64,000 nt of DNA from assembly GCF_038396845.1 (NCBI RefSeq), contig NZ_CP151587.1, positions 2,516,001-2,580,000 on the forward strand, written 5' to 3'. The notes under the pieces were generated by a model. The model ran no database searches. It was not told the DNA's origin and saw only the letters and a list, made by a program, of their open reading frames with translations. Made by a program: the position numbers and the translations under genes. Positions 1 to 8,604 of this stretch are shown here, piece after piece (the first letter of the stretch is position 1; each line of letters begins with the position of its first letter). Origin of the DNA: Gymnodinialimonas sp. 57CJ19. GTDB taxonomy: Bacteria; Pseudomonadota; Alphaproteobacteria; Rhodobacterales; Rhodobacteraceae.

Positions 1-311
1 TTGACGCGCAGGTCATGTGGCACACCGAAACGGGTTATGTGCCAATTACCACAGCGGCCTACGCAGCTGCGGCCGAGCAGGGTCACTATGATGAATTCCC
101 CGCCGCCGAAGTTGGCATTCAGCAGCTGATGCTGGACGCGGGCGAGAACACCCGTGGCTACCGCATGGGCTTCTACGTGCAGATCCGTGACGTGATGAAC
201 CGTGAGTACGGCCGCATCCTGACCGGTGAAACCACTGTCGAAGACGCCTTCAACACGATCGAGGCAGAAGCCAACGATCTGCTGTCGCGCTTCGCTCAGA
301 CCCAAGGCTAA
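1..311 (+). CDS. ugpB: ABC transporter glycerol-3-phosphate-binding protein, C-terminal end (partial)
   Basis: This is the last hundred or so residues of a periplasmic solute-binding protein; the gene begins upstream of the window. The segment WHTETGYVPIT and the following helix-rich tail match the C-terminal region of UgpB, the glycerol-3-phosphate/glycerophosphodiester-binding protein. The frame is open from base 3. It is followed by two permease genes and an ATPase in the order B-A-E-C, the classical ugp arrangement. Substrate assignment rests on this similarity and gene order and has not been tested; other CUT1 binding proteins have related tails. Confidence 0.85.
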   Translation, partial: DAQVMWHTETGYVPITTAAYAAAAEQGHYDEFPAAEVGIQQLMLDAGENTRGYRMGFYVQIRDVMNREYGRILTGETTVEDAFNTIEAEANDLLSRFAQTQG

Positions 312-348
312 GCCCCAGTTCGGGTTAATACCTTCACGATACTGCATT

Positions 349-369
349 GGCCGGGCTTAGTGCCCGGCC
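349..369 (+). terminator. Intercistronic hairpin between ugpB and ugpA
   Basis: Perfect 8-bp stem GGCCGGGC / GCCCGGCC with loop TTAGT, 37 bases after the ugpB stop. There is no U-run, so it is more likely an mRNA-stabilising or attenuating hairpin that lets the binding protein be made in excess than a full terminator. Confidence 0.6.
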
Positions 370-415
370 AGTTGCCAAGCAAAAACACGTTCAAGACCTC
401 AGGGGGATACCTTTC

Positions 416-1297
416 GTGAAACGCGCCGCATTCGGCCATATCGGCTTTCCGATATTGCTGCTCATCCCGCAGCTCGCCATTATTGCGATCTTCTTCTATT
501 GGCCCGCAGGCTATGCGATCCAATCTTCGTTTTATCTGGAAGATCCGTTCGGGTTTGGCTCTACCTTTGTGGGGGTCGACAATTACACCCGCCTCGCCAG
601 CTCCTCCAGCTATATGTCGAGCGCTTGGTTCACCCTGATATTCACCTCTCTTGTGACCTTCTTCGCCCTCGCCATTGCGCTGTTGCTGGCGGTCAAGGCC
701 GACAAGGTTATCCGCGGTGCCAAGACCTATCGCACGCTTTTGATGTGGGTCTACGCCGTGGCGCCGCCTGTGGCGGGCCTGATCGGGGTCATGCTGTTTG
801 ACCAATCGCGTGGCAACATCACCCAACTGCTGGGGATGATGGGGATCGAGTATCGCCTGGGTGTGAATTACTGGGATACGGCGACGGCGATGATCTCGGT
901 CTCGATCTGGAAACAGATCCCGGTGAACTTCATCTTCTTCCTGTCCGGCCTGCAAGCTATTCCACGCTCGGTGCGTGAGGCCGCGATGATCGACAACCCA
1001 TCGGGCACACGCCGGTTCTGGGACATCACTTTTCCGCTGCTGGCCCCCACGGGCTTCTTCTTGCTGATCATCAACATCACCTATTCGCTGTTCGATACCT
1101 TCGGCATCGTCGATACGATCGTGAAGGGCGAGCCGGGTAACAACCCGATGACGCTGGTTTATCGCGTGTTCGTTGATGGCTTCCGGGGCCAGGATCTGGG
1201 CGGGTCTTCCGCGCAATCGGTGGTTCTGATGATCCTCGTTCTAATCCTCACCGTTGTGCAGTTCCGTTTCCTGGAACGCCGCATCCATTATACTTGA
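416..1297 (+). CDS. ugpA: ABC transporter permease UgpA
   Basis: Inner-membrane permease subunit of the CUT1-family ugp importer, about 293 residues, the usual size for UgpA. Several hydrophobic segments are evident. The cytoplasmic EAA loop that contacts the ATPase (REAAMIDNPSGT) lies near residue 187. The GTG at 416 is chosen because AGGGGG stands about ten bases upstream and the protein then begins KRAAFGHIG, close to family length. An in-frame TTG at 347 would add 23 residues and fall beside the intercistronic hairpin. It is followed 14 bases later by ugpE. Confidence 0.9.
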   Translation: MKRAAFGHIGFPILLLIPQLAIIAIFFYWPAGYAIQSSFYLEDPFGFGSTFVGVDNYTRLASSSSYMSSAWFTLIFTSLVTFFALAIALLLAVKADKVIRGAKTYRTLLMWVYAVAPPVAGLIGVMLFDQSRGNITQLLGMMGIEYRLGVNYWDTATAMISVSIWKQIPVNFIFFLSGLQAIPRSVREAAMIDNPSGTRRFWDITFPLLAPTGFFLLIINITYSLFDTFGIVDTIVKGEPGNNPMTLVYRVFVDGFRGQDLGGSSAQSVVLMILVLILTVVQFRFLERRIHYT

Positions 1298-1311
1298 GGG
1301 GGGGCTGAGAC

Positions 1312-2220
1312 ATGTCTGATATCTCTGAGACCCACACCAGCGCCGCAACAGCCCCGACGCGCCCGGCCAGACGGTTCCGGTGGGACACGGTTGTTGACCA
1401 CGCGGTTCTGATCGCGGGGGCCCTGCTGATGCTGGTACCCGTCTATATGGTTTTCGCGACCTCGAGTTGGGACGCTATCACGATCCACCGCAACGGGATG
1501 CAGTTTGGCTTTGGCGACCAGTTTGGCGTCAACTATAACGCCGCTCTGTTTGAATATGGCGGGTTCACCGACAGTGTGAACGGCGTCACGATGCTGGCGA
1601 ACTCGATGATCCTGGGCCTTGGCTTTGCCATTGGTAAAATCATCGTCGGCATGATGGCGGCCTATGCGATTGTCTACTTCCGCCTGCGTTTTGCCACGCT
1701 GGCGTTCTGGATGATCTTCACCACGCTGCTTCTACCCCTAGAGGTCCGTATTCTGCCCTCCTACGAGGTCATCACCGATATGAACCTCGGCAATACCTAT
1801 ACTGGCCTGATTGTGCCGCTGATTGCCTCGGCCACGGCGACGTTCTTCTTTCGGCAGTTCTTTCGTTCGGTGCCCGAGGAATTGATCGAGGCGGCGCGGA
1901 TTGACGGGGCGGGGCCGGTGAAGTTCTTCATCGACATCCTTGTACCGCTGTCGCGCACCATGATTGCGGCGATGTTCATCATCATGTTCGTGTTCGGCTG
2001 GAACCAATACCTGTGGCCCACGCTGATCACCACGGACGAAAGCATGTTCACCCTGGTGCGCGGTATTCGGCAGATCATCCAATCCTACGCCGACGGCGGC
2101 GAAACACCGGATTACGGACAAGCGGCGGCCTTGGCGATCATCGCCATGACGCCTCCGGTGTTGATCGTGGTCTTCTTCCAAAGCTGGTTCGTCAAGGGCC
2201 TTACCGAGTCTGATAAGTAG
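1312..2220 (+). CDS. ugpE: ABC transporter permease UgpE
   Basis: Second permease subunit of the ugp importer, 302 residues. It has the N-terminal transmembrane helix, a periplasmic loop and the conserved EAA loop (EAARIDGAGPVKF) near residue 193. This is the MalG/UgpE half of the heterodimeric channel. A GA-rich ribosome-binding site precedes the ATG. It is co-transcribed between ugpA and ugpC with short spacers. The family is well recognised; the glycerol-3-phosphate specificity is inferred from the operon. Confidence 0.9.
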   Translation: MSDISETHTSAATAPTRPARRFRWDTVVDHAVLIAGALLMLVPVYMVFATSSWDAITIHRNGMQFGFGDQFGVNYNAALFEYGGFTDSVNGVTMLANSMILGLGFAIGKIIVGMMAAYAIVYFRLRFATLAFWMIFTTLLLPLEVRILPSYEVITDMNLGNTYTGLIVPLIASATATFFFRQFFRSVPEELIEAARIDGAGPVKFFIDILVPLSRTMIAAMFIIMFVFGWNQYLWPTLITTDESMFTLVRGIRQIIQSYADGGETPDYGQAAALAIIAMTPPVLIVVFFQSWFVKGLTESDK

Positions 2221-2234
2221 AGAGAACCATTCAA

Positions 2235-3284
2235 ATGGCACAAGTTTCCCTGAACGCTGTCCGCAAGGTCTACCCCAATGGCGCGGAAGCGCTGGAGGCC
2301 TCTTCCTTCTCCATCCCTGACGGTGAATTGACCGTTCTTGTCGGTCCGTCGGGCTGCGGCAAGTCCACGCTGCTGCGCATGGTGGCGGGGCTGGAAGAAA
2401 TCACCGAGGGCGAGCTTTCCATCGGCGATCGGGTCGTTAACGATGTGGACCCCGCCAACCGCAACATCGCCATGGTGTTCCAGAACTACGCGCTCTACCC
2501 GCACATGTCGGTGGCCCAGAACATGGGGTACGGGCTGAAGAACCGGGGCATGGACAAGGCGGCGATTGCCGCGAAGGTGCGTGAGGCGGCAGATATGCTG
2601 AACCTCAATGAATTTCTGGACCGCCGCCCGTCGCAGCTGTCGGGCGGGCAACGCCAGCGGGTTGCCATGGGCCGCGCGATTGTGCGGGAGCCGGACCTTT
2701 TCCTGTTTGATGAGCCTCTGTCGAACCTTGATGCCAAGTTGCGCAACCAAATGCGGATCGAAATCCGCGCCCTGCAACGTCGCCTTGGCACCACCGCGAT
2801 GTATGTGACCCACGACCAAGTGGAAGCCATGACCATGGCGGACCGGATCATCGTGCTGAATGCGGGCACGATCGAGCAGATCGGCACCCCGAACGAGATT
2901 TACGAGCATCCCGCCTCTACCTTCGTGGCGTCGTTCATGGGGGCGCCGCCGATGAACCTGTTGCGCGGCACCGCCAGCAATGGGCGCGTCACGTTGGGGG
3001 GGGGCGTGGACGTGCCCCATGCCAATGCGGAAGGCCACGATGGGGCGATCCAGGTGGGTATCCGCCCGGAAGACACCTGGCCCGATCCGGCCGGAGATCT
3101 GGCCTTTGACGTGGATATTATCGAGGAATTGGGCGCTCAGCGTCTGTTGCACGGCCATGTGGGCGGGCAGGCGTTCTCTGTCGCTGTTCCCAAGGATAAA
3201 GTGGCGGACACGGGTGCCATGACGCTGAGCGTGAAGCCCGGCGCGGTGCATCTGTTCAGCGCCGATACGGGCCGCCGCCTGTAG
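2235..3284 (+). CDS. ugpC: ABC transporter ATP-binding protein UgpC
   Basis: ATPase subunit (349 residues) energising the ugp importer at the inner face of the membrane. Walker A GPSGCGKST lies at residues 37-45, the Q-loop is in VFQNYALYPHM, the ABC signature is LSGGQRQRVA, Walker B is LFLFDEPLSNLDA, and the switch His is in THDQVEAMT. The C-terminal regulatory (TOBE/OB) domain typical of CUT1 ATPases is present. It is the last gene of the operon and is followed by a strong terminator. It is distinct from the second ATPase of this class at 35826-36887. Confidence 0.92.
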   Translation: MAQVSLNAVRKVYPNGAEALEASSFSIPDGELTVLVGPSGCGKSTLLRMVAGLEEITEGELSIGDRVVNDVDPANRNIAMVFQNYALYPHMSVAQNMGYGLKNRGMDKAAIAAKVREAADMLNLNEFLDRRPSQLSGGQRQRVAMGRAIVREPDLFLFDEPLSNLDAKLRNQMRIEIRALQRRLGTTAMYVTHDQVEAMTMADRIIVLNAGTIEQIGTPNEIYEHPASTFVASFMGAPPMNLLRGTASNGRVTLGGGVDVPHANAEGHDGAIQVGIRPEDTWPDPAGDLAFDVDIIEELGAQRLLHGHVGGQAFSVAVPKDKVADTGAMTLSVKPGAVHLFSADTGRRL

Positions 3285-3315
3285 TCTTCGACGTGTCTGC
3301 GATGAGATGGGGAAG

Positions 3316-3343
3316 GGCGGCGCGTTTGCGCCGCCTTTTCTTT
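3316..3343 (+). terminator. Rho-independent terminator of the ugp operon
   Basis: Stem GGCGGCGC / GCGCCGCC with loop GTTT, followed by TTTTCTTT, 31 bases after the ugpC stop. This is a canonical intrinsic terminator reading on the + strand. Confidence 0.9.
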
Positions 3344-3403
3344 CGGCAAACGACCCGTTTCCGCGCCCCTCGGCACCGCCCTACGGCGGTTTCTCGCATC
3401 GTT

Positions 3404-3422
3404 ATTGCAAGTCATTCGCAAT
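3404..3422 (+). promoter_or_regulatory. Fur/Mur-like palindrome upstream of sitA
   Basis: A 19-bp inverted repeat with arms ATTGCAAGT and ATTCGCAAT (seven of nine positions pair) around a central C, ending 54 bases before the sitA start. Its form and position fit a Fur-family (Mur or Fur) operator controlling a manganese/iron importer. This is inference from symmetry and context. Confidence 0.5.
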
Positions 3423-3476
3423 CTACTTGATCTTGTTGCGACTAACTCTCATATTCATCTGAGGAGTTCACCAGAC

Positions 3477-4421
3477 ATGATACCACATATGCTTCGCGCG
3501 ACCACCGCTCTTGCTTTGACGCTTGCCCTGACTGCACCCGCCCATGCGGAGTTGAGCGTGGTTGCCACGACAGGGATGATCGCCGACACCGCGCGGCAGG
3601 TGGGGGGCGACCTGGTCACCGTGCAGGCCCTGATGGGGCCGGGGGTGGACCCCCATGCATACCGTCAAACGCGGTCCGACATCGTAGCGACGGCACGGGC
3701 CGATATGGTTCTGTGGCACGGGCTCTATCTCGAGGCGCAGATGGAAGAGTTCCTGTTGGAACTGGCCAACACAAATACCGTCATCCCAGTGGCCGATGCC
3801 TTGCCCCGCGACATTCTGCTTGGGTCAGCAGATTACGCGGACCGCTTTGACCCCCACGTCTGGATGGACCCGGCAATTTGGTCCGATGTGGTGCAAACCA
3901 TCGAAGGTGTGCTGACCGAAGCTCTGCCGGACGACAGCGCCTCAATTGCTGCCAATGCCGCGACCCTTCAGGCCGAGATCGACGCGCTCATCACCTATAG
4001 CGACGCGGCTCTTGCTTCTGTCCCCGAAAGCGCCCGTGTTCTTTTGACCGCCCATGATGCGTTCAACTATTTTGGAGCGGCCTACGGGTTCGAAGTCATT
4101 GGCATTCAAGGAATTTCCACGGAATCCGAGGCGGGCTTGCAGCGGATCGGAGAACTCGTAAACTTGCTGGTGACCCGCGATATTGGGGCCGTGTTCGTGG
4201 AATCCTCGGTCTCGGATCGCAACATCCGCGCCTTGATCGAGGGGGCGGCCGCGCGGGGCCATGAGGTCGTGATCGGCGGAGAGCTGTTCTCGGATGCGAT
4301 GGGCGAAGACGGCACCTATGAGGGAACCTGGATCGGCATTATTGACCACAACGTCACCACGATTGTGCGCGCCTTGGGCGGGGACGCCCCGGAAGGCGGC
4401 ATGCAAGGATTGCTGCAATGA
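3477..4421 (+). CDS. sitA: Manganese/iron ABC transporter substrate-binding protein
   Basis: Periplasmic metal-binding protein of the cluster A-I (ZnuA/PsaA/SitA) family, 314 residues. The ATG at 3477 has GAGGAG upstream and gives a signal peptide that ends AHA at residue 24. Metal-ligand motifs are visible in order: GVDPHAY, FDPHVWMDP, STESEAG with a Glu ligand, and an Asp-containing IIDHN near the C-terminus. A Glu in the third position and the absence of a His-rich loop favour Mn/Fe over Zn. It overlaps the next gene by ATGA and heads sitABCD. Confidence 0.88.
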   Translation: MIPHMLRATTALALTLALTAPAHAELSVVATTGMIADTARQVGGDLVTVQALMGPGVDPHAYRQTRSDIVATARADMVLWHGLYLEAQMEEFLLELANTNTVIPVADALPRDILLGSADYADRFDPHVWMDPAIWSDVVQTIEGVLTEALPDDSASIAANAATLQAEIDALITYSDAALASVPESARVLLTAHDAFNYFGAAYGFEVIGIQGISTESEAGLQRIGELVNLLVTRDIGAVFVESSVSDRNIRALIEGAAARGHEVVIGGELFSDAMGEDGTYEGTWIGIIDHNVTTIVRALGGDAPEGGMQGLLQ

Positions 4422-5254
4422 AAGACCTGCATGTTGTCCCGGATCAGATCGGTCTTGATGCCGCCAGCCCCTTGGCTGTCCGCGGCATGACGGTGTCTTA
4501 CGGCGAAAAGCCCGCGCTGTTCTCGCTGGATGCGACGTTTCCGGCGGGGGCGATGTCGGCCATCGTGGGGCCGAACGGCGCGGGTAAGTCGACTTTCCTG
4601 AAGGCAGCCCTTGGCCTGATCCCCCGCGTATCCGGCGAGGTGAGCGTCTTTGGCCGAGAGGTCACGCGCACCCGTGACCGGATCGCCTACGTGCCGCAAC
4701 GCGCTTCCGTTGATTGGGACTTTCCGACGACGGCGGTGGATGTAGTGTTGATGGGGCTTTACGGCCAGCTTGGTCTTTGGCGGCGCATCAGCCGTGCCCA
4801 GAAGGATCGCGCCCGCGCCTGCCTGGACCGGGTCGGCATGGCCGATTTCGCGGACCGCCAGATTGGACAGCTTTCCGGCGGGCAGCAGCAGCGGGTGTTT
4901 CTGGCGCGAGCCCTGGCGCAAGAGGCCGATCTGTTCTTGCTGGATGAGCCCTTTGCCGGCGTCGATGCCGCGACCGAGGCGGCGATTATCGACGTGCTGA
5001 AAACCCTGAAAGCCGAGGGGCGAAGCGTCATTGCCGTGCACCATGATCTATCGACGGTCACCTCTTATTTCGATCATGTCATGCTGATTAACCTGACGCG
5101 GATTGCCGAAGGCCCGGTGGCCGAGGCCTTCACCGAAGATACCTTGTCCGAGACCTACGGCGGCCGCCTTGGGGCGGTGCAGATCGACAGTCTTGCGCTG
5201 TCGAAGTCGGGCCCGAAGACCGGGGATAACGTATCCTCGCGGAAGATCCCTTGA
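4418..5254 (+). CDS. sitB: Manganese/iron ABC transporter ATP-binding protein
   Basis: ATPase subunit of the metal importer, 278 residues. Walker A GPNGAGKST lies at about residue 51, the signature is LSGGQQQRVFLA, Walker B is LFLLDEPFAGVD, and the H-loop is in VHHDLSTV. The start overlaps the sitA stop by ATGA and the stop overlaps the sitC start, so the operon is translationally coupled. The role follows from family and context. Confidence 0.9.
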   Translation: MKDLHVVPDQIGLDAASPLAVRGMTVSYGEKPALFSLDATFPAGAMSAIVGPNGAGKSTFLKAALGLIPRVSGEVSVFGREVTRTRDRIAYVPQRASVDWDFPTTAVDVVLMGLYGQLGLWRRISRAQKDRARACLDRVGMADFADRQIGQLSGGQQQRVFLARALAQEADLFLLDEPFAGVDAATEAAIIDVLKTLKAEGRSVIAVHHDLSTVTSYFDHVMLINLTRIAEGPVAEAFTEDTLSETYGGRLGAVQIDSLALSKSGPKTGDNVSSRKIP

Positions 5255-6453
5255 TGGCCACGTTCTTTGACGCGCTCCTTTTGCAGGTGGGCTATAATGC
5301 GGCGCTCGTGGCCATCGGGGCGGCGCTGTTGGGCTTTGCGGCGGGGGCTGGGGGTAGTTTCCTGTTCCTGCGCAAACGCGCCTTGGTGTCAGACGCGGTG
5401 GCCCATGCCACTCTTCCGGGGGTGGGTCTTGCTTTTATTGTCATGGTCGCCCTGGGCGGGGACGGGCGCAGCCTGCCGGGCTTGCTGATCGGTTCGGCCA
5501 TTTCCGCTTGGCTGGGGCTGCTGGCCGTGGAATGGATCGTGCGCCGCACACGTCTGTCCGAGGATGCGGCCATTGGCGCGATCTTGTCGGTGTTCTTCGG
5601 CCTCGGCGTGGTGTTGCTGACGGTCATTCAATCCATGAGCCAAGGCCGCCAAGCGGGTTTGGAGGGGTTCTTGCTCGGGTCGACCGCCGGCATGTTGTTC
5701 CAGGATGCGATGTTGATCGCGGGCGGCGGGGCCTTGGTTGTGGCGCTGATCTGGGCGTTGCGTCGCCCCATGACGATGGTGGCATTTGACCCCGGTTTCG
5801 CCGCCGCCAGTGGTGTGGATGTGCGCCGTATCGACCTTGCGATGATGGGATTGGTCTTGGCGGTGACGGTGATCGGCCTGAAACTGGTGGGGCTGATCCT
5901 GATCGTGGCCTTGCTGATTATCCCACCAGTGACCGCGCGGTTCTGGTCTGAGCGGGCCGAGGCGGTGGTTTGGGCAGCGGGGATCATCGGCGCGGTTTCG
6001 GGCTATGTGGGGGCGGCGCTGTCTGCTTCTGCGCCGGCTCTGCCGACCGGGCCGATTATCGTGCTGATCTCTGCGGCGCTGTTCGTGTTGTCGTTGCTGC
6101 TCGCGCCTTCCCGTGGCGTATTGGCCGCGGTCCTTGCGCGGCGCGCCTTCCAGACCCGCGTTCATCGTCGCCAAGGCTTGTTGGCGCTGAGCCGGGCGGA
6201 GCCTATCCACGACCCGCTTACCGTAAAGATCCTGCGCCGCGAACAGCTTATGCGCGCCGACGGGGTGGCGACCGATGCCGGTAGGTCCGCCGGTGAAAGG
6301 ATTTCTCGGGATGAGCAGCGCTGGTCTATTGCGCGTCAACAGCACCTCGATACCGCGCTGACCGGCCGCTACGATGGCCTGACCCCCATTGAAGACGTCT
6401 TTACGGCCGATGAAATCGCGCATTTCGATGCCGCCTTGTTGAGGAGCACTTAA
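5254..6453 (+). CDS. sitC: Manganese/iron ABC transporter permease with a C-terminal extension
   Basis: Membrane subunit of the ABC-3 family, 399 residues, overlapping sitB by TGATG. The first 290 or so residues form the hydrophobic permease core (motifs LRKRALVSDAVAHATLPG and LKLVGLILIVALLIIPP). Residues 299-399 are a soluble, Arg/Glu-rich extension absent from ordinary SitC proteins of about 285 residues. Its pattern (REQLMRADG, SRDEQRW, LTPIEDVFTADEI) resembles the winged-helix tails seen on some MntB/SitC permeases, but that match is only by eye. Confidence 0.87.
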   Translation: MATFFDALLLQVGYNAALVAIGAALLGFAAGAGGSFLFLRKRALVSDAVAHATLPGVGLAFIVMVALGGDGRSLPGLLIGSAISAWLGLLAVEWIVRRTRLSEDAAIGAILSVFFGLGVVLLTVIQSMSQGRQAGLEGFLLGSTAGMLFQDAMLIAGGGALVVALIWALRRPMTMVAFDPGFAAASGVDVRRIDLAMMGLVLAVTVIGLKLVGLILIVALLIIPPVTARFWSERAEAVVWAAGIIGAVSGYVGAALSASAPALPTGPIIVLISAALFVLSLLLAPSRGVLAAVLARRAFQTRVHRRQGLLALSRAEPIHDPLTVKILRREQLMRADGVATDAGRSAGERISRDEQRWSIARQQHLDTALTGRYDGLTPIEDVFTADEIAHFDAALLRST

Positions 6454-7380
6454 ATGGGGGCCGAATTTGTCCAGTTCTCACTCACGCCGATCCTGATTGG
6501 CATGTTCGCCGCCATGGCCTGTGCGCTTCCGGGCAACTTCCTGATCCTGCGCCGCCAAGCGCTGATCGGGGATGCGATCAGCCATGTGGTGTTGCCGGGG
6601 ATCGTGGTGGCGTTTCTGATTACCGGCACCGTGACGACCTGGCCGATGCTTCTGGGCGCAGCGGGGGCGGCGCTTGTGGCGGTTGTCCTGATCGAGGCGG
6701 TGCGCCGCCTTGGCCGGATTGAGCCGGGGGCGGCGATGGGGGTTGTCTTTACCTCTCTGTTTGCGGGCGGCGTCTTGCTGTTGGAGCAGACCGACACCTC
6801 TGCCGTGCATCTGGACGTGGAACATGCGCTGATGGGCAATCTGGAACAGTTGATCTGGCTACGCGCCGATGGGTGGGGGTCACTGCTGGACCCCGAGGCG
6901 CTGCGCCACCTGCCACCCGAGCTGCCGCGCATGGCGTTGGTCGCGGGCATCATCGCGGTGCTGACGGCGGTGTTTTGGCGGCCGTTGAAACTGTCGTCCT
7001 TTGATGAGGGCTTCGCCCGCACCCTCGGCATGCCTGTAACGGTGATCGGCCTTGGCCTTGTCACCGCGGCGGCTGCGGCGGCGGTTGCGGCCTTCGATGC
7101 GGTGGGCTCTATCATCGTTATTGCGATGTTCATCTGCCCGCCTGCCGCCGCCCGGCTGATGACCAACCGCCTTGGCCGCCAGGTGGCGTGGAGCCTGCTT
7201 TTCGCCTGCCTCTCTGCGATAATCGGCTACGTTCTGGCGGGCTATGGGCCGATCTGGATTGGGGCGCGAAGCTCTGTCTCGGCAGCGGGAATGGTGGCGG
7301 TTGTGTCTGGCATATTCCTTGCCCTAGCATGTGTATTCGGCCCCGCGCGGAGCCGGGTAGGTGTTGCAGCGGGAGGGTAG
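6454..7380 (+). CDS. sitD: Manganese/iron ABC transporter permease
   Basis: Second ABC-3 family permease, 308 residues, starting directly after the sitC stop with GAGGAG as ribosome-binding site. Motifs LRRQALIGDAISHVVLPG and the small-residue-rich helix around VGSIIVIAMFICPPAAARL match the SitC/SitD/MtsC fold. With sitC it forms the membrane channel. The next gene, a Rieske protein, begins only three bases after its stop. Confidence 0.9.
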   Translation: MGAEFVQFSLTPILIGMFAAMACALPGNFLILRRQALIGDAISHVVLPGIVVAFLITGTVTTWPMLLGAAGAALVAVVLIEAVRRLGRIEPGAAMGVVFTSLFAGGVLLLEQTDTSAVHLDVEHALMGNLEQLIWLRADGWGSLLDPEALRHLPPELPRMALVAGIIAVLTAVFWRPLKLSSFDEGFARTLGMPVTVIGLGLVTAAAAAAVAAFDAVGSIIVIAMFICPPAAARLMTNRLGRQVAWSLLFACLSAIIGYVLAGYGPIWIGARSSVSAAGMVAVVSGIFLALACVFGPARSRVGVAAGG

Positions 7381-7383
7381 GAA

Positions 7384-7755
7384 ATGAACGCAGACGCATG
7401 GGCCAGTTTTCCGAACGCACCCGCCTTGGGGACCCGCATCTGCGACAGTGCCGATATCCCCGCAACAGGCGTGAAAAGCTATGATATCAACGGCTTTCCC
7501 CTGATCCTTGTCGCCTCGGCCGAGGGGTTGCGGGCCTATGTGAACGCCTGCCCGCACCAATTCCTTCCGCTGGATTGGCGCAGCGAAGCGATCTTGTCAC
7601 CAGATGCCGAGATGTTGCGGTGCTCCAACCACGACGCCGGTTTTGACGCTTGCACAGGTGCGGGATTGGATGGGTTGGGGCAGGGGTGCGCTCTGGACCC
7701 CGTGCCGGTTCATGTGCATGGTGCGGCGCTGCTGATTGGTGGCATAACCAACTGA
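7384..7755 (+). CDS. Small Rieske [2Fe-2S] protein
   Basis: A 123-residue stand-alone Rieske protein. The cluster ligands are in CPHQFLP (first Cys-x-His) and CSNHDAGF (second Cys-x2-His), separated by about 30 residues, so both halves of the motif are intact. No membrane segment or signal peptide is seen, so it should be cytosolic. It is tightly coupled to sitD and lies 28 bases upstream of kynA. Its redox partner is unknown: it could serve an oxygenase or be a general electron carrier. The assignment as a Rieske protein is firm, the role is not. Confidence 0.85.
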   Translation: MNADAWASFPNAPALGTRICDSADIPATGVKSYDINGFPLILVASAEGLRAYVNACPHQFLPLDWRSEAILSPDAEMLRCSNHDAGFDACTGAGLDGLGQGCALDPVPVHVHGAALLIGGITN

Positions 7756-7782
7756 AATCCCAAGACAGAGGCTGCAAGACAG

Positions 7783-8604
7783 ATGGCGGAAAACCCCGAA
7801 CAAGACGGCGCGAAGATGTCCTTCAAGGACGCGATGAGCTATGTTGATTATCTGTCCCTGGACCCCATTCTGGGCGCGTCCAAGCCGCTCAGCAACGCCC
7901 ATGACGAAATGTTGTTTATTGTCCAGCACCAGACCTCGGAGCTGTGGATGCGTCTGGTCCTGCATGAGCTGGACGCCGCGCGCACCGCCCTGGCGGCGGG
8001 CGATGATCAGCCGGTCTTCAAGATGCTGACCCGCGTGGCGCGGATCTTTGAACAGCTCAACAATGCCTGGGACGTTTTGCGCACGATGACGCCCTCGGAA
8101 TATACCGATTTCCGCGAGGACTTGGGCCAATCCAGCGGCTTCCAATCCCACCAGTATCGCTTGATCGAGTACATTCTTGGCAACCGTAACACCGCGATGA
8201 TGCGGGTCCATGAACACCGCCCCGATCTGCACCGGATGCTGACGCAGGAACTGTCGCAGGCCTCTCTCTATGATGTGGCGATTGCGCGTTTGGGCGAAAG
8301 CCTTGGCCTTGATCTGCCCACCGGCCCCCTGGACGCCCCCCACACCGCCCAAGCCGCGATCGAGGACGCATGGGCGCAGGTCTACCGCGATCCGAAAGCG
8401 CATTGGACCCTTTACGAGTTGGCCGAAAAGCTGGTCGATCTGGAAGATTATTTCCGCCGCTGGCGCTTCAATCACGTCACCACGGTGGAACGCGTCATCG
8501 GCTTCAAACGTGGCACCGGGGGAACGTCGGGGGTATCTTATTTACGACGGATGTTGGACGTGGAACTGTTCCCCGAACTCTGGAACGTAAGGGGACAGCT
8601 ATGA
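7783..8604 (+). CDS. kynA: Tryptophan 2,3-dioxygenase
   Basis: Haem dioxygenase that opens the indole ring of L-tryptophan to N-formylkynurenine, 273 residues. The family hallmark [18 protein letters not shown] sits near residues 41-58, with the downstream stretch [13 protein letters not shown] also typical. The length fits bacterial enzymes. It overlaps kynU by ATGA, so the two steps are co-expressed. No kynurenine formamidase gene lies in the window. Confidence 0.95.
   Translation: MAENPEQDGAKMSFKDAMSYVDYLSLDPILGASKPLSNAHDEMLFIVQHQTSELWMRLVLHELDAARTALAAGDDQPVFKMLTRVARIFEQLNNAWDVLRTMTPSEYTDFREDLGQSSGFQSHQYRLIEYILGNRNTAMMRVHEHRPDLHRMLTQELSQASLYDVAIARLGESLGLDLPTGPLDAPHTAQAAIEDAWAQVYRDPKAHWTLYELAEKLVDLEDYFRRWRFNHVTTVERVIGFKRGTGGTSGVSYLRRMLDVELFPELWNVRGQL

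Noticed and set aside
347..415. TTG start for ugpA
   Set aside because: It would place the start at the edge of a strong hairpin with no ribosome-binding site; the GTG at 416 has AGGGGG upstream.
308..1216. A 302-codon minus-strand open frame opposite ugpA
   Set aside because: It is a shadow of the permease gene, with no ribosome-binding site or motif.
8370..8600. Upstream in-frame extension of kynU
   Set aside because: It lies inside kynA in another frame; the ATG at 8601 with ATGA overlap gives the normal kynureninase N-terminus.
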